Assembly: GCA_000752675.2 (NCBI GenBank)
Contig: LM994626.1
Location: 656,794 to 720,793 of the forward strand
DNA: 64,000 bases
Direction of reading: 5' to 3'
DNA from: a bacterium OL-1
Lineage (GTDB): Bacteria; Actinomycetota; Coriobacteriia; Coriobacteriales; Atopobiaceae
Shown here piece after piece: positions 8,903-17,814 of the stretch. The notes beneath the pieces were generated by a model. That model saw nothing but the letters and a program-made list of their open reading frames with translations. It did not search any database and was not told the DNA's origin. Numbering within the stretch: position 1 is the stretch's first letter; every line of letters starts with the position of its first letter. The position numbers and the translations under genes are program-made.

Positions 8903-9576
8903 TGGCAGCCGCAACGACTGGCGTCGCCAGCGCTGCTGGCTCTGCCGAGGACACGCGCACCGTTGACGAGATGTCGCTCTTCGAGGTCATGCGCGAGGAC
9001 GCCCATGCGGCGCTCGAGCGCGACCCGGCGGCAAGCTCAATCTGGGACATCGTGTTCTACTCGACCGGAACCCATATCGTCTGGGCCTATAGGCGTCACC
9101 ACTGGCTCTACACCCACGGCATGAGAAGCCTTGCTCTGCTCCTTGCCAAGCGCACGCGTCGCAAGCTTGGGGCGGACATCTTCCCCTCCGCGCAGATTGG
9201 CCGGCGTTTCTCCATTGACCACGGCATTGGCGTAGTCATTGGCGCCACGTCGATTATTGGTGACGACTGCCTTATCTACCAGGGGGTTACCCTTGGCATG
9301 ACCGGCAAGCACGGCGGCAAGCGCCACCCTACGCTGGGCAACAACGTCATGGTGGGCGCAGGTGCCATCGTGCTGGGCAATATCACCATAGGCGATAACG
9401 CCAAGGTCGCCGCCGGTTCCGTTGTTGTACACGACGTGCCGCGCGACGTCACGGTGGCCGGCGTTCCCGCCAAGGTGGTGCGCGATCGCCGCTTCAGCGG
9501 ACCACGCCTCGTGGAGGACGACTTCGATCCCACCAAGCTGGACGACGAGAACATCCGCTGGTCCTGCGCGCTGTAG
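8902..9576 (+). CDS. cysE: Serine O-acetyltransferase
   Basis: A 224-residue left-handed beta-helix acetyltransferase that makes O-acetylserine from serine and acetyl-CoA, feeding the CysK encoded immediately upstream. The catalytic region FSIDHGIGVVIGATSIIGDDCLIYQGVTLG, split by hexapeptide repeats, and GKHGGKRHPTLGNNVMVGAGAIVLG are typical. The N-terminal helical domain is shorter than in E. coli CysE, as in many Gram-positive versions. The C-terminus does not end in the Ile that docks into CysK in enteric enzymes. It is followed by a strong hairpin with T-tract at 9611-9653. Confidence 0.95.
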   Translation: MAAATTGVASAAGSAEDTRTVDEMSLFEVMREDAHAALERDPAASSIWDIVFYSTGTHIVWAYRRHHWLYTHGMRSLALLLAKRTRRKLGADIFPSAQIGRRFSIDHGIGVVIGATSIIGDDCLIYQGVTLGMTGKHGGKRHPTLGNNVMVGAGAIVLGNITIGDNAKVAAGSVVVHDVPRDVTVAGVPAKVVRDRRFSGPRLVEDDFDPTKLDDENIRWSCAL

Positions 9577-9610
9577 CTTCTCGGCGGGCCTGTTCATGGA
9601 ATACCGGCAA

Positions 9611-9653
9611 GCGAGCGCTCCCGTGTCTTTCGACGCCGGAGCGCTCGTTTCTT
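9611..9653 (+). terminator. Terminator after cysE
   Basis: CGAGCGCTCC (9612-9621) pairs with GGAGCGCTCG (9638-9647) and is followed by TTTCTT, a plausible intrinsic terminator for cysK-cysE. It also forms part of the left arm of the symmetric repeat element centred on 9687. Confidence 0.75.
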
Positions 9654-9743
9654 ACGAATGCGTCAAAGTGTGCCCTCCGGAGACAAGTTGTCTCCGGAGG
9701 GCCATGTCTGTTGCAATCGCCGCCAAAAGGGGCCTTCCGGCAA
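9632..9743. repeat. Symmetric palindromic element, copy 1
   Basis: The core is a 25-nt palindrome at 9675-9699 (CTCCGGAGAC / GTCTCCGGAG). About 34 nt to the right is CTTCCGGC (9734); a similar distance to the left, on the other strand, is CTCCGGCG. Related elements with the same core length and arm spacing occur around 17710-17734 and 57541-57565. This one lies between the convergent cysE and MFS transporter genes. Confidence 0.7.
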
Positions 9744-9772
9744 CAAAGAGCGACAAGGAGCCGGCATCGCAG

Positions 9773-11143
9773 CTAGCGCTTCTCCCCCTCCGCCGCGGCC
9801 TGACGCTCGCGCACTTCATCCATCGTGAGCGAGTCTGCGTTCTTCACAAACAGCAGTGGCACGGCCGAGATGGCAGCGCAGATGGCCACGTAGACGTAGA
9901 GGTACTGGTATCCCACAAACTGCATGACCGCACCAGAGAGAATGGGTGTCACTACCTGCGCAGACATGCTTGCCGTGTAATAGAACCCGGTGTAGCGTCC
10001 CGTCGTGTTGGCGCTCGCCAGCTCCATGATCATGGGATACACGGTAAGCGAGACCGTCGCCATGCCAATGCCAAAGAGCGCCACCCACACGTAGATAATC
10101 GCCGAGAAGCCCGTGGCACCCGAGATGAGCAGCGGGGACACCACCATAAGCGCGATGCCAATATACGTAGTGACCTTCCGGCCAATCTTGCAGGAGAGCT
10201 CGGCCATGGGCATGTAGGCGACAATCGCCGCAAGCGTGGCCACGGTCTGCACCTGCGCGTACGAGCCACCGGCCATCCCCCACACCACGTCCGCATAGCG
10301 CGAAATGCCGCTGGTCACGGCGTTGTTCGACATGAAATAGAAGAAGACGCAAACAAGCACGCACACAAGCGAGCGCCGCTTGACAGGATCCGTCTCGCGC
10401 TCCTTGCCGCCCTCGTCGGAAGCCTCGATCTCATCCTCGGGAATGCCCAGCTCGGCACTCTCGCGGTGCATCGCCGCAACCTCCTTGGGCTCGCGGAAGA
10501 GCACCATGAAGATAATGGTCGTCACCAGCAACATGAAGGAAATGACCAGGTACACGGGGATGTAGTCCGGCTTCTCCTCGGCTGGGACGAGAAGCGCGAT
10601 GGCGACAAGCACAATCACGCCACCCACCGCAGCCATGAGCGAGTTGAAGGCGTCCGCCTTGCTGCGCACAGGACGCGGCGTGACGTCGGGCATGAGCGCC
10701 ACGGAGGGAGAACGGTAGATTGAGAGCACCACGAGCGTTGCCACAAGCACCGTCACAAAGAGCGGCAGGTTGTGCATCGCGTTTGCCACGGCAATGAGGG
10801 GCGTGAGCGCCGCGGCGAGAAGCGCACCCACCACGATGAACGGCGTGCGCCTGCCCCAGCGCGTGGTGGTACGGTCGGAGAGCGCCCCCATGAGCGGGAG
10901 CATGAAGAGCGCGAGCACGTTGTCGAGCGACATAAAGACGCCGGTGAGCGTGTCGCCCATGCCAAACGTGTTCTTGAACATGAGCGGCACCAGGCCGTCG
11001 TAGGCTTGCCAGAACGTGAGTGCCCCCATGAACGGCAACGTCACCAAGACGGTGCGCCTCATGTTGAGTTTGGTGAGACTTCGGCCAGCGGCTTTCTTCT
11101 CGCTGGGCTTCTCGCCGGATACTTCCGTGGGTGTTTCTGTCAT
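9773..11143 (-). CDS. MFS transporter, sugar/glycoside-cation symporter-like
   Basis: A 456-residue major facilitator with about 12 membrane helices. SDRTTTRWGRRTPFI after the second helix is the MFS loop 2-3 signature. The overall pattern, with a long charged central loop (about 215-250) and YRSPSVALMPDVTP, resembles glycoside/sucrose-proton symporters. The ATG at 11143 directly abuts the stop of the upstream phosphoesterase gene. It ends an operon with a class II aldolase and a phosphoesterase, divergent from a LacI-family regulator of the sucrose genes. It may therefore import a sugar or phosphosugar-related compound; the substrate is inference. Confidence 0.85.
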   Translation of the reverse strand: MTETPTEVSGEKPSEKKAAGRSLTKLNMRRTVLVTLPFMGALTFWQAYDGLVPLMFKNTFGMGDTLTGVFMSLDNVLALFMLPLMGALSDRTTTRWGRRTPFIVVGALLAAALTPLIAVANAMHNLPLFVTVLVATLVVLSIYRSPSVALMPDVTPRPVRSKADAFNSLMAAVGGVIVLVAIALLVPAEEKPDYIPVYLVISFMLLVTTIIFMVLFREPKEVAAMHRESAELGIPEDEIEASDEGGKERETDPVKRRSLVCVLVCVFFYFMSNNAVTSGISRYADVVWGMAGGSYAQVQTVATLAAIVAYMPMAELSCKIGRKVTTYIGIALMVVSPLLISGATGFSAIIYVWVALFGIGMATVSLTVYPMIMELASANTTGRYTGFYYTASMSAQVVTPILSGAVMQFVGYQYLYVYVAICAAISAVPLLFVKNADSLTMDEVRERQAAAEGEKR

Positions 11144-12322
11144 CTACCTGACCCTTTTCTGTCGCTTGGCCACACCGAGGGCAAACGCCGCGATGGCAGC
11201 CGCACCAAGCACGGGAAGCGCTGGCCGCGCCATCTCGCGCGCCTCCTCCGTCGATACGGGCACACGCTCGGACGCCCAGTCGGTGAGCGGGCGCTCCGTA
11301 CGAGAGCCCACAAGTTCTGCAAACGTGAGCAGGCGCGTGGTGTAGAGCGCTGCGTTCTGCTCGTCAAACGAGAAGAGCCGCGCCGCACGGGCAGTGCCCG
11401 GCCCGTAGGAGCCAAAGCCGGCAGAGGGCGCGTATCCCAGATCGAGGCCTCCGTAGTGCGAGACCAGCGTGTTCTTGTGGTCGTGTCCAAAGTAGACCGC
11501 GAAGGTGCTCCCCTCGCGCGTGAGGGCGGCCACTTCGCCGGTGTCCGTATCCGGACTGCACACGGGCTCCCTCAGCCCTCCGGAGACGCGAAGGTCCTCT
11601 ATGGGGACAAGCGTGCGACCGGGATGGTAGTGCGTGCGGAACCCAGGGACGCCATGCTCGCCCCCGCAGGCATCGCGCAGGCAGTCGTAGACCTGAACAG
11701 GCGGTATGTGCTGGTAGAGAATGCAGGGGACCCTGTGGCCAGCACGCTCTGCAAGGTCCCGCGCGCGGGCAGTGACCCATGCGGTCAGCGCGGGGTCAAA
11801 GGGCTCATAGCCGCTACCGCCTGAGCCCGCGCCAGAGTCCGCCACCATCACCGCAAGGCGAATGTCCTCGCCCTCATGGTCGAGCACAGGCACGGCAAGC
11901 GTACCCGCTCCGTGGTAGAGCTGGGGCTCACGCGCTGCGACCATACCGTTCACGCATCCGGGAATGGCCTTGTACCAGCCCTCCTGCTCCTCGTTGCCAA
12001 TGCCGCACTGGCGATCGTGGTTGCCATAGGTGACCACAAACGGAATGTTCCGCTCGACCATGGGTGAGCAGATCTTCCTCACCACGGTGCGGGCACGCTC
12101 GGCGTTCTCGCCCAGCGAGAACTCAATCGCGTAGCCCTTGATCTGGTCACCCGTCAGCACCACAAGGTCTGGCCGCGCCTCATCAAGGGCGGCGTGGAGA
12201 AGCGCCATCGTATCGTCACGCACATGCGAGGTCTCCTGGATGTCAGAGAGCTGCAACACGCGGAAGCGCCCCTCGGAGTCAAAGCGCAACGGCCACGTGG
12301 CCTGATCTTTATCGTCAATCAC
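11144..12322 (-). CDS. Metallophosphoesterase with C-terminal membrane anchor
   Basis: A 392-residue calcineurin-like phosphoesterase. Metal-binding motifs are visible in order: LQLSDIQ (replacing DxH), VLTGDQI, TYGNHDR, LYQHIPP and FGHDHKN. A hydrophobic segment near the C-terminus (ALPVLGAAAIAAFALGVA) followed by basic residues suggests a tail anchor. The start is a GTG at 12322 with AAGGAGG 4 nt upstream; reading further upstream enters the neighbouring aldolase gene in another frame. It sits between the aldolase and MFS genes. The substrate is unknown; a phospholipid or sugar phosphate is possible. Confidence 0.83.
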   Translation of the reverse strand: MIDDKDQATWPLRFDSEGRFRVLQLSDIQETSHVRDDTMALLHAALDEARPDLVVLTGDQIKGYAIEFSLGENAERARTVVRKICSPMVERNIPFVVTYGNHDRQCGIGNEEQEGWYKAIPGCVNGMVAAREPQLYHGAGTLAVPVLDHEGEDIRLAVMVADSGAGSGGSGYEPFDPALTAWVTARARDLAERAGHRVPCILYQHIPPVQVYDCLRDACGGEHGVPGFRTHYHPGRTLVPIEDLRVSGGLREPVCSPDTDTGEVAALTREGSTFAVYFGHDHKNTLVSHYGGLDLGYAPSAGFGSYGPGTARAARLFSFDEQNAALYTTRLLTFAELVGSRTERPLTDWASERVPVSTEEAREMARPALPVLGAAAIAAFALGVAKRQKRVR

Positions 12323-12336
12323 TCGTTCCTCCTTAT

Positions 12337-12369
12337 GCGGGATTAAACTCCCAGGGAGAAAAATCCCGC
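12337..12369 (-). promoter_or_regulatory. Intercistronic stem-loop
   Basis: GCGGGATT (12337-12344) pairs with AATCCCGC (12362-12369), and CTCCC/GGGAG pairs inside it. The loop lies between the aldolase stop and the ribosome site of the phosphoesterase. It could protect an mRNA end or partly terminate transcription, lowering expression of the two downstream genes. Confidence 0.5.
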
Positions 12370-12380
12370 CGCGGCAGCTC

Positions 12381-13049
12381 TTATGCCTTGTCGCCGGCAG
12401 GCTGCCCGTACGTCTCGAAGCGCCTCGAGACGCCCATGACCTCCTCACCCGAGAGCACGCGCGGCGTGCCCACGCACTCCGCCTGCCACTGGACGCGCGA
12501 AACAAACTCAAGGTTAACGGCAAGCCCAAAGGCTGACGCCATGCTGGGGCCACATGCAACAAGCCCATGATTCTCCATGAGCACCGCGTTGGTCTCGGGG
12601 TGCTCGCCAAAGGTCTCGCCCACCGAGGCCGCCAGCTCGGGCGTGCCAAACGTTACATAGGGTGAGAGCGGCACCTCCTCAGCGCCCGAATCCGCAATCG
12701 TGAAGTGCACCGCGCGGATAGGCTCGCCAAGCGCGGCCAGCGTGGTTGCATAGGGCGAGTGCGTGTGCACCACGGCGCGAGCAGCCGGGCGGCGACGGTA
12801 GACCTCGGCGTGAAGCGGCGCCTCGGAGGACGGCCGGCGGCTCCCCTCGACCACGCTGCCATCCAGCTGGAGCACGACCACGTCCTCGGGCGTAGTCTCG
12901 AAGTAGCCCAGGCCCGACGGGCTGATGGCCATAAGGCCGGTCTCGGGGTCATACTCCGAGAGGTTACCGCTCGTTCCCACGGCAAGGCCTTCCGTGGCAA
13001 TCCGTTTTCCGTACGCCACGATGCGCTCGCGCGCGTCCTCCATCAGCAT
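12381..13049 (-). CDS. Class II aldolase/adducin family protein (fuculose-phosphate aldolase-like)
   Basis: A 222-residue zinc-dependent class II aldolase or epimerase fold. GTSGNLSEYD (about residue 25), SPSGLGYFE, the catalytic EAPLHAEVYRRRP (about 76) and zinc ligands in VVHTHSPYAT (about 93) and MENHGLVACG (about 156) are all present. Such enzymes split fuculose-, rhamnulose- or related sugar 1-phosphates. The ATG at 13049 has AAAGGGGAG 5 nt upstream. It is the first gene of the operon divergent from the LacI-type regulator, and an operator-like site lies 100 nt upstream, so sugar control is likely. Confidence 0.85.
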   Translation of the reverse strand: MLMEDARERIVAYGKRIATEGLAVGTSGNLSEYDPETGLMAISPSGLGYFETTPEDVVVLQLDGSVVEGSRRPSSEAPLHAEVYRRRPAARAVVHTHSPYATTLAALGEPIRAVHFTIADSGAEEVPLSPYVTFGTPELAASVGETFGEHPETNAVLMENHGLVACGPSMASAFGLAVNLEFVSRVQWQAECVGTPRVLSGEEVMGVSRRFETYGQPAGDKA

Positions 13050-13148
13050 GGTCTGCTCCCCTTTCGGCCGCTCATGTGACAACACACTCCGCCCAAGAGC
13101 TTACCCCATGCCCCTCGCCGCATTCGTCCAACCATGGCCATAATCATC

Positions 13149-13164
13149 TGGTATCGTTCTCATG
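13149..13164. promoter_or_regulatory. Operator-like site in the aldolase/regulator divergent region
   Basis: Read on the minus strand this is CATGAGAACGATACCA. It shares TGAGAACG with the two sites before the PTS gene (14307-14326, 14365-14385). Its position between the aldolase operon and the LacI-family gene suggests that the regulator controls both itself and the divergent operon. Confidence 0.55.
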
Positions 13165-13205
13165 TTGCGTATGGGGGCGCATGCACGTGAGAGGGGGCAA
13201 CGGAC

Positions 13206-14189
13206 GTGGATATCAATGAGATTGCAAAACTTGCGGGGGTTTCGCGGGCAACCGTCTCGCGCTTTCTCAACGACGGCTACGTCTCCAAGGAGAAGCGCGA
13301 GCTCATCGCGCACGTCATCAACGAGACGGGCTACGTCCCCTCCCAGCAGGCCCGCACGCTGCGCACCGGCAAGACCAAGCTCGTGGGCGTCATCATCCCC
13401 AAGATTAACTCCCACTCCGTGAGCCGCATGGTCGCCGGCATCACCAAGGTCCTTGCGCAAAACGGCTACCAAGTGCTTCTCGCCAACACAGACAACAACA
13501 AGAAGGCCGAGGTAGACTATCTCAACCTCTTTGCCGAGCGCAACAAGGTCGACGGCATCATCCTCATTGCCACAGTCTTCACGAACGCCCACCACAAGGC
13601 ACTGAATTCGCTCAACGTCCCCGTGGTCATCCTGGGCCAGCGCCTGGACGGCCACTCGTGCGTCTACCAGGACGACTACCACGCCGTCTATGACCTCACG
13701 CGCTCCATCCTCAAGACCTCCCACACTCCGGGCTACATTGGCGTCTACGAGAAGGACGTGGCTGCGGGACGGGAGCGCCACCGCGCCTTTCTCGACGCCT
13801 GTGCCAGCATGGACGTTGCCGTAGGCCCAAAAGCGCAGCAGAGCGCCACCTTCTCCGTCGACTCTGGCTACCTCAGCGCCGAGAAGATCCTCGATGCCGT
13901 GCCTGACGTCGATGCAATGATCTGCGCCACCGACGACATTGCCTTTGGCGCCATGACCTGCCTGCGCGAGTACGGGAGGCGCATCCCCGAGGACGTGCAG
14001 GTGACGGGAGTGGGAGACTCCAAGCTCTCGAAGATCATGACCCCCAGCCTCACAACCGTGCACTTCTACTACCTCACCAGTGGTGTCGAGGCGGCAAAGA
14101 TGCTGGTAGATGCCATGACCGACAGCGATGGAGTCCCCCGCGAGCTGCGCATGGGCTATGAGATCTACGCCCGTACCAGCTCGCGCTAG
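13206..14189 (+). CDS. scrR: LacI-family transcriptional regulator, probably of sucrose genes
   Basis: A 327-residue repressor. Residues 1-50 are a LacI helix-turn-helix (MDINEIAKLAGVSRATVSRFL, with the hinge region around GYVPSQQARTL). A periplasmic-binding-protein-like effector domain follows (GVIIPKINSHSVSRMV, CATDDIAFGAM, VTGVGDSKLSKIM). The start is GTG at 13206. It is followed by PTS enzyme II and sucrose-6-phosphate hydrolase genes, the usual scrR-scrA-scrB arrangement. The effector in related systems is sucrose-6-phosphate or fructose. Sites resembling LacI-type operators occur before the PTS gene and before this gene. Confidence 0.88.
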   Translation: MDINEIAKLAGVSRATVSRFLNDGYVSKEKRELIAHVINETGYVPSQQARTLRTGKTKLVGVIIPKINSHSVSRMVAGITKVLAQNGYQVLLANTDNNKKAEVDYLNLFAERNKVDGIILIATVFTNAHHKALNSLNVPVVILGQRLDGHSCVYQDDYHAVYDLTRSILKTSHTPGYIGVYEKDVAAGRERHRAFLDACASMDVAVGPKAQQSATFSVDSGYLSAEKILDAVPDVDAMICATDDIAFGAMTCLREYGRRIPEDVQVTGVGDSKLSKIMTPSLTTVHFYYLTSGVEAAKMLVDAMTDSDGVPRELRMGYEIYARTSSR

Positions 14190-14306
14190 CCGCCGTGGCG
14201 CCAGCAACGCCACTGTGATGTGAGACCGTTCGCACCCGCATTTCTACCACTCACCGTTATTCCTGCAATCCACATTTTCTCATCCGGCCATTGGCTACTA
14301 TTGGAC

Positions 14307-14326
14307 ATGTGAGAACGATTTCATAG
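14307..14326. promoter_or_regulatory. LacI-type operator 1 of the PTS gene
   Basis: ATGTGAGAACGATTTCATAG is an imperfect palindrome with the central CG usual for LacI-family sites. It nearly matches the site 58 nt downstream and the one at 13149. Confidence 0.65.
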
Positions 14327-14364
14327 ACAGCTGTTTCAAACAAGTTTTTGCGCGATTAAATCAG

Positions 14365-14385
14365 CTATGAGAACGGTTTCATAAG
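14365..14385. promoter_or_regulatory. LacI-type operator 2 of the PTS gene
   Basis: TATGAGAACGGTTTCATAAG is a near-perfect palindrome centred 31 nt before the PTS start codon. Two operators about 58 bp apart would suit looping or cooperative repression of scrA-scrB. Confidence 0.68.
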
Positions 14386-14415
14386 TAAGGCCACTGGTTC
14401 GGAAAGGGAGACCAC

Positions 14416-16160
14416 ATGGCTCTGGACTATGCAGAAGCGGCACGCGAGGTTCTGGAGGCGATCGGCGGCTCGAGCAACATCGTCTCGGCGGCGCACTGCG
14501 CCACCCGCCTGCGCCTGGTCATCGCAGACGACAGCAAGGTCGACAAGGCCAAACTCGATGACGTGGTTGGTGCCAAGGGCAACTTCCAGGCAGCGGGCCA
14601 GCTCCAGGTGATCTTTGGAACCGGCACCGTGGACAAGGTCTATGACGAGTTCATCAAGCAGTCCGGCGTCACCGCCGCCTCCAAGGCGGAGGCCAAGGAG
14701 GCCTCTGCCAACCAGGGCAACGCGTTCCAGCGCGCCATCAAGGTCCTCTCGGACGTCTTCGTCCCCATCATCCCCGCCATCGTGGCATCCGGTATGCTCA
14801 TGGGCATCATGGGTGCCCTCTCCTACATGGGATCCCAGGGCATCATCGCGCTCGACACCACGAGCGTCTGGTGGCGCATCGCGTCTCTCATCAACGCCTG
14901 CGCCCTTGGCAACCTCCAGATTCTCCTGGGCTTTTCCGCCGCTACGGTCTTTGGGGGCAACCCCTACCTCGGCGCCTCGCTCGGCGCGCTGCTCATAAGC
15001 TCCGACTTCATCAACGCATACAGTGCCAGCACCGCCATCGCCGAGGGAACCATGGTCACGCTCGACGTGATCCCCGGCATCTACAGCATCGACTGGGTGG
15101 GCTACCAGGGCCACGTCATCCCCATCCTGGTGGGCGTGTGGATCCTCTGCTTCTTCGAGAAGCGACTCCACAAGGTCGTCCCCGAGATGTTCGACCTCTT
15201 CCTCACCCCGCTGCTCTCGGTCTCTTGCCGCCTACATCACGATCCTCTTCGTCGGCCCCATCTTTGTCTGGCTTGAGAACAACATCCTCGGCCTGCTCAT
15301 GTGGCTGCTCCAGGTGCCCTTCGGCATTGGCTACATCATCATCGGCCTGATCTACTCGCCCTCCGTTGTCACCGGCCTGCACCAGATGTACACCGCCATC
15401 GACGTCTCCATGCTCGCCCGGTACGGCGTCACCTACTGGCTGCCCATCGCCAGCGCCGCCAACATCGCCCAGGGCGGTGCCTGCCTGGCCGTTGCGCTCA
15501 AGACCCACTCCGAGAAGACAAAGTCCCTCGCCGTTCCCGCCGGCATCTCCTGCCTGCTCGGCATCACCGAGCCCGCAATCTTTGGCGTGAACCTGCCCAA
15601 CATGAAGCCCTTCGTGGCAGGCATGATTGGCTCTGCCTGCGGCGGCCGACGAGACACGCGCTCTCGAGGCAGACGAGAAGGCCGAGGCCCCCGCAGCCGA
15701 GGCTCCCAAGGCCGAGACCATCGGCGCCCCTGCTACCGGCACCGCCGTCGCGCTCACAGACGTCTCAGACCCTGTCTTTGCGTCTCTCGCCATGGGCAAG
15801 GGCATCGCGGTCGAGCCCACGGATGGCAAGATCGTCTCGCCCGTCGACGGCACCGTGACCGTAGTCGCCGAGACCGGACACGCCCTTGGCCTGCTCTCCG
15901 ACGCTGGTGCAGAGATCCTCATCCACATTGGCATCGACACTGTCGAGCTTAAGGGCGAGCCCTTCACGCCCTTCGCCAAGGTGGGCGACCACGTGAAACG
16001 CGGCGACGTCCTCATGGAGGCCGACCTTGGCGCCATCAAGGAGGCCGGCAAGAAGGCCACCACGATGCTCGTGATCACCAACACCGACGCGTACGCCTCG
16101 GTTGACCAGCTTGCGACCGGCGAGGTCAAGGCCGGTGACGCCGCGGTGGCCACGCGCTAG
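14416..16160 (+). pseudogene. scrA: PTS sucrose-type enzyme IIBCA, two frame breaks and an internal deletion
   Basis: The first frame (14416 to about 15222) encodes an EIIB domain, with the phosphorylated Cys28 in AAHCATRLRL, and the first EIIC helices. After one extra T near 15223 the protein continues in the next frame (LAAYITILFVGP ... GLHQMYTAI ... GITEPAIFGVNLP). That frame stops matching at about 15643, and the third frame then carries the linker and a complete EIIA domain, with the active His in ILIHIGIDTVEL. Roughly 80-100 residues of the EIIC C-terminus normally found between GMIGSACGG and the linker are missing. Intact, it would import and phosphorylate sucrose. Either the gene is decayed or the assembly is wrong here. 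Confidence 0.8.
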
Positions 16161-16242
16161 GCCCAGCCACTGCTCCACACACGGGCGGTCGCCTCTGGTG
16201 GCCGCCCGTCTCGCGTATTCGCACCCACTTGAAAGGAGCCCC

Positions 16243-17814
16243 ATGTCCCCCACGCACGAGCGCTGGACACCCCGCTTCCACCTGGCCCCACGCCAGGGGT
16301 GGCTCAACGACCCCAACGGCCTCTGCCAGTTCCACGGTACCTACCACGTCTTCTACCAGGCGGCGCCCGCGTGGCCGGCATCCGGCAAGAAGGGTTGGGG
16401 CCACTTTGCGAGCCGCGACCTTGTGCGCTGGGAGGACCTGGGCGAGCCTCTCGTGCCGTCAATTCCCGAAGACGCCGACGGCGTCTACTCTGGCTCGGCG
16501 CTCGTGGTGGCGGGCGGTGCACCGGACGGGGGTGACCTTCTGCGCCTCTACTACACCGGCAACGTGAAGTACGAGGGCGATCACATCCACAATGGACGCG
16601 ACGCCAACCAGATTATGGTCACAAGCGAGGATGGAATCTCCCTCTCTGAGAAGAAGGTCCTGCTCCGCCCCAAGGACTACCCCTCCGACCTCACGCGCCA
16701 CGTGCGCGACCCCAAGGTCTGGGAGCAGGGCGGACGCTACTACATGGTGCTGGGTGCCCGCCGCTCTGACGACGTGGGCGACGTCCTTCTCTACGAGTCC
16801 TCTGATGCCGTGGAGTGGGCGTATCGCGGACGCATCGAGTCCAGGCATCCCTTTGGCTACATGTGGGAGTGCCCCAACGTCATCCAGGTGGACGGCCATG
16901 ACTACATCGTAGTTTGTCCGCAAGGCCTGCCCAGCGAGCCCACGCGCTGGCAGAACCTCTACCAGGCCGGATACTTTCCGCTGCCCCGGGGCATCCTCGC
17001 AACCACGCAGGTGGACGAGACGAGCTTCGTCGAGCTCGACTGGGGCTTCGACTTCTATGCGCCGCAGGTCTTTAAGGACGAGAAGGGCCGCTGCATCCTC
17101 ATTGGCTGGATGGGCATGCCAGACGCGGACTACACCTCGGCACCGGACGGGCTTGCCTGGTGCCACTGCCTCACCGTCCCGCGCGAGGTAACGGTTGGGG
17201 AGGACGGCCTTCTCCGACAGTGGCCCGTTACCGAGATTGACGGCCTTCGCGGCTTTGCCGAGCCAGTGAGCCCATCGGCAGGCGCGATTCTCCCCCACCA
17301 CTGCGCCGACATCGAGCTTCTGGGCATCGAGGGCAACCTCGAGATGGGGCTGGACGGGCAGCTCGAGCTCTCCTTCTCCGCCAGCGAGGGTCTGCTGAGA
17401 ATGGCATTTGCGGACGAGAAGGCCGCCTCTGGCCGCACCGAGCGCGTGCTTCCACTTGCAGCGCTGCACGAGCTCCGCGTGCTGGTGGATGGCTCCGCCG
17501 TGGAGGTCTACGTGAACCACGGCGAGGAGGTACTCTCGACCAGGTGGTTCCCCACCGCGGACACGCTGCTGGTCACCCTGCATGCTAGAGCTGCGAGAGC
17601 GCTCGCTCCTGGGAGATGGGCGGCGAACCGCCGCGCGCGTAGCGCGGTGGGCGCCCGGCACGTGGCGCCAAAAGGCCACTTTCGAGCAGGCTTTCCTCAA
17701 CAGCCTACGCTCCGGCGTCATTTTGTCGCCGGAGCGTTTACTTTGTACGCACTTGCTACCAATACGGCCCTTCCGGCGGCAAACGGCAGCACCCCACCCC
17801 CTACGAGTACGTAA
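16243..17814 (+). CDS. scrB: Sucrose-6-phosphate hydrolase (GH32), frameshifted near its 3' end
   Basis: A GH32 beta-fructosidase that splits sucrose-6-phosphate from the PTS. The nucleophile Asp is in WLNDPNGL (about residue 20), the stabilising Asp in HVRDPKVW and the acid/base Glu in MWECPNV, in the usual order, followed by a beta-sandwich. AAAGGAG lies 4 nt before the ATG at 16243. The literal frame runs to 17814, but the last 70 or so residues look non-coding and overlap both a repeat element and the convergent GH3 gene. One frame over, ESARSWEMGG leads to a stop at 17642, the expected family ending. A 1-nt loss near 17590 is therefore likely. Confidence 0.88.
   Translation: MSPTHERWTPRFHLAPRQGWLNDPNGLCQFHGTYHVFYQAAPAWPASGKKGWGHFASRDLVRWEDLGEPLVPSIPEDADGVYSGSALVVAGGAPDGGDLLRLYYTGNVKYEGDHIHNGRDANQIMVTSEDGISLSEKKVLLRPKDYPSDLTRHVRDPKVWEQGGRYYMVLGARRSDDVGDVLLYESSDAVEWAYRGRIESRHPFGYMWECPNVIQVDGHDYIVVCPQGLPSEPTRWQNLYQAGYFPLPRGILATTQVDETSFVELDWGFDFYAPQVFKDEKGRCILIGWMGMPDADYTSAPDGLAWCHCLTVPREVTVGEDGLLRQWPVTEIDGLRGFAEPVSPSAGAILPHHCADIELLGIEGNLEMGLDGQLELSFSASEGLLRMAFADEKAASGRTERVLPLAALHELRVLVDGSAVEVYVNHGEEVLSTRWFPTADTLLVTLHARAARALAPGRWAANRRARSAVGARHVAPKGHFRAGFPQQPTLRRHFVAGAFTLYALATNTALPAANGSTPPPTST
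17660..17785. repeat. Symmetric palindromic element, copy 2
   Basis: The core is a 25-nt palindrome at 17710-17734 (CTCCGGCG / CGCCGGAG around a T-rich centre). CTTCCGGC lies 35 nt to the right (17770), and CCTTTTGGCG about 34 nt to the left on the other strand. It sits between the convergent sucrose hydrolase and GH3 genes and may also terminate transcription. Confidence 0.65.

Noticed and set aside
17643-17814. C-terminal extension of the sucrose hydrolase as a new domain
   Set aside because: The extension is Arg/Ala-rich, overlaps a repeat element and the end of the convergent GH3 gene, and the neighbouring frame gives the normal family ending.
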